Origin: Streptosporangiaceae bacterium
GTDB lineage: Bacteria > Actinomycetota > Actinomycetes > Streptosporangiales > Streptosporangiaceae
Direction: 5' to 3'
DNA length: 5,381 nucleotides
NCBI GenBank assembly: GCA_030041195.1
Contig: JASHOI010000065.1
Span: 1-5,381 of the forward strand
This document shows positions 5,281 through 5,381 of the stretch, in pieces (position 1 is the first letter of the stretch; every line of letters begins with the position of its first letter). The notes under the pieces were generated by a model. It saw only the letters and a program-made list of their open reading frames with translations, was not told the origin of the DNA and did no database searches. A program made the position numbers and the translations under genes.

Positions 5281-5381
5281 TCAGCGGTGTATGGCCGGGC
5301 GCTCAAGCTGCGGTTCTAATTCCGCGGTCTGCAGCGGGTAGTGGCACGCGGCGACGTGGCCGGGCCCGAACGAGCGCAGCT
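5281..5381 (-). CDS. Oligopeptide/dipeptide ABC transporter ATPase, C-terminal end (partial)
   Basis: The minus-strand frame from the right edge to TGA 5283-5281 gives 32 complete codons, reading LRSFGPGHVAACHYPL and then QTAELEPQLERPAIHR. The GPGH-xAACHYPL ending is characteristic of the C-terminal oligopeptide-transporter extension (the oligo_HPY region) on OppD/OppF and DppD/DppF-type ATPases, where it follows the nucleotide-binding domain. The Walker motifs lie outside the window. Such ATPases energise peptide uptake (or uptake of nickel or other solutes) by ABC importers. Which of the paired ATPases this is, and its substrate, cannot be told. The gene ends 30 nt before the small membrane protein on the same strand and was probably the last transporter gene of its operon. 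Confidence 0.8.
   Translation of the reverse strand, partial: LRSFGPGHVAACHYPLQTAELEPQLERPAIHR

Overview
The window comes from a high-GC actinomycete. The evidence is strong G/C bias at third codon positions, GTG starts, ATGA and GTGA gene overlaps, a YtrA-type GntR/ABC cassette and an SPFH protein of the kind seen in Streptomyces-like genomes. I see no plasmid, phage or CRISPR hallmark, and no intact insertion sequence. The genus cannot be settled from this sequence.

Layout. (1) Positions 1-2614, minus strand: a tightly packed operon read right to left. It holds a YtrA-subfamily GntR repressor (2614-2222), an ABC ATPase (2225-1296) and a six-segment ABC permease (1299-316). The first two junctions are 4-nt overlaps (GTGA, then ATGA). 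An SPFH/flotillin-type gene follows after 83 nt and runs off the left edge (232-1). Its frame is open to the window end, so it is easily missed. (2) Positions 2615-2660 hold a promoter/operator with three copies of TGTCTTA/TAAGACA, consistent with autoregulation by the GntR protein. (3) Positions 2660-3298 separate two divergent genes and hold no convincing intact gene. The stretch does contain a short minus-strand fragment matching the isocitrate lyase active-site signature, a 14-bp inverted repeat with a 25-nt spacer, and a 9-bp inverted repeat upstream of the protease. (4) Positions 3299-4714, plus strand: a membrane-anchored HtrA/DegP-like serine protease with a C-terminal PDZ domain. (5) Positions 4741-5381, minus strand: the last 32 codons of an oligopeptide/dipeptide ABC transporter ATPase, then, 30 nt downstream, a 169-aa five-segment membrane protein of unknown function that converges on the protease gene.

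How the genes may work together. The GntR-ATPase-permease set resembles the Bacillus YtrABC-type cassette, in which the regulator represses its own ABC transporter until envelope stress or an antibiotic relieves it. The SPFH membrane-organising protein and the HtrA-like envelope protease fit a loose cell-envelope theme. Only the tight three-gene operon is directly supported as a unit; joining the SPFH gene or the protease to it is inference. No wholly new system is evident. The most unusual items are the triple-box operator whose core promoter overlaps it, the isocitrate lyase relic, and the hairpin-forming repeat in the divergent intergenic region.
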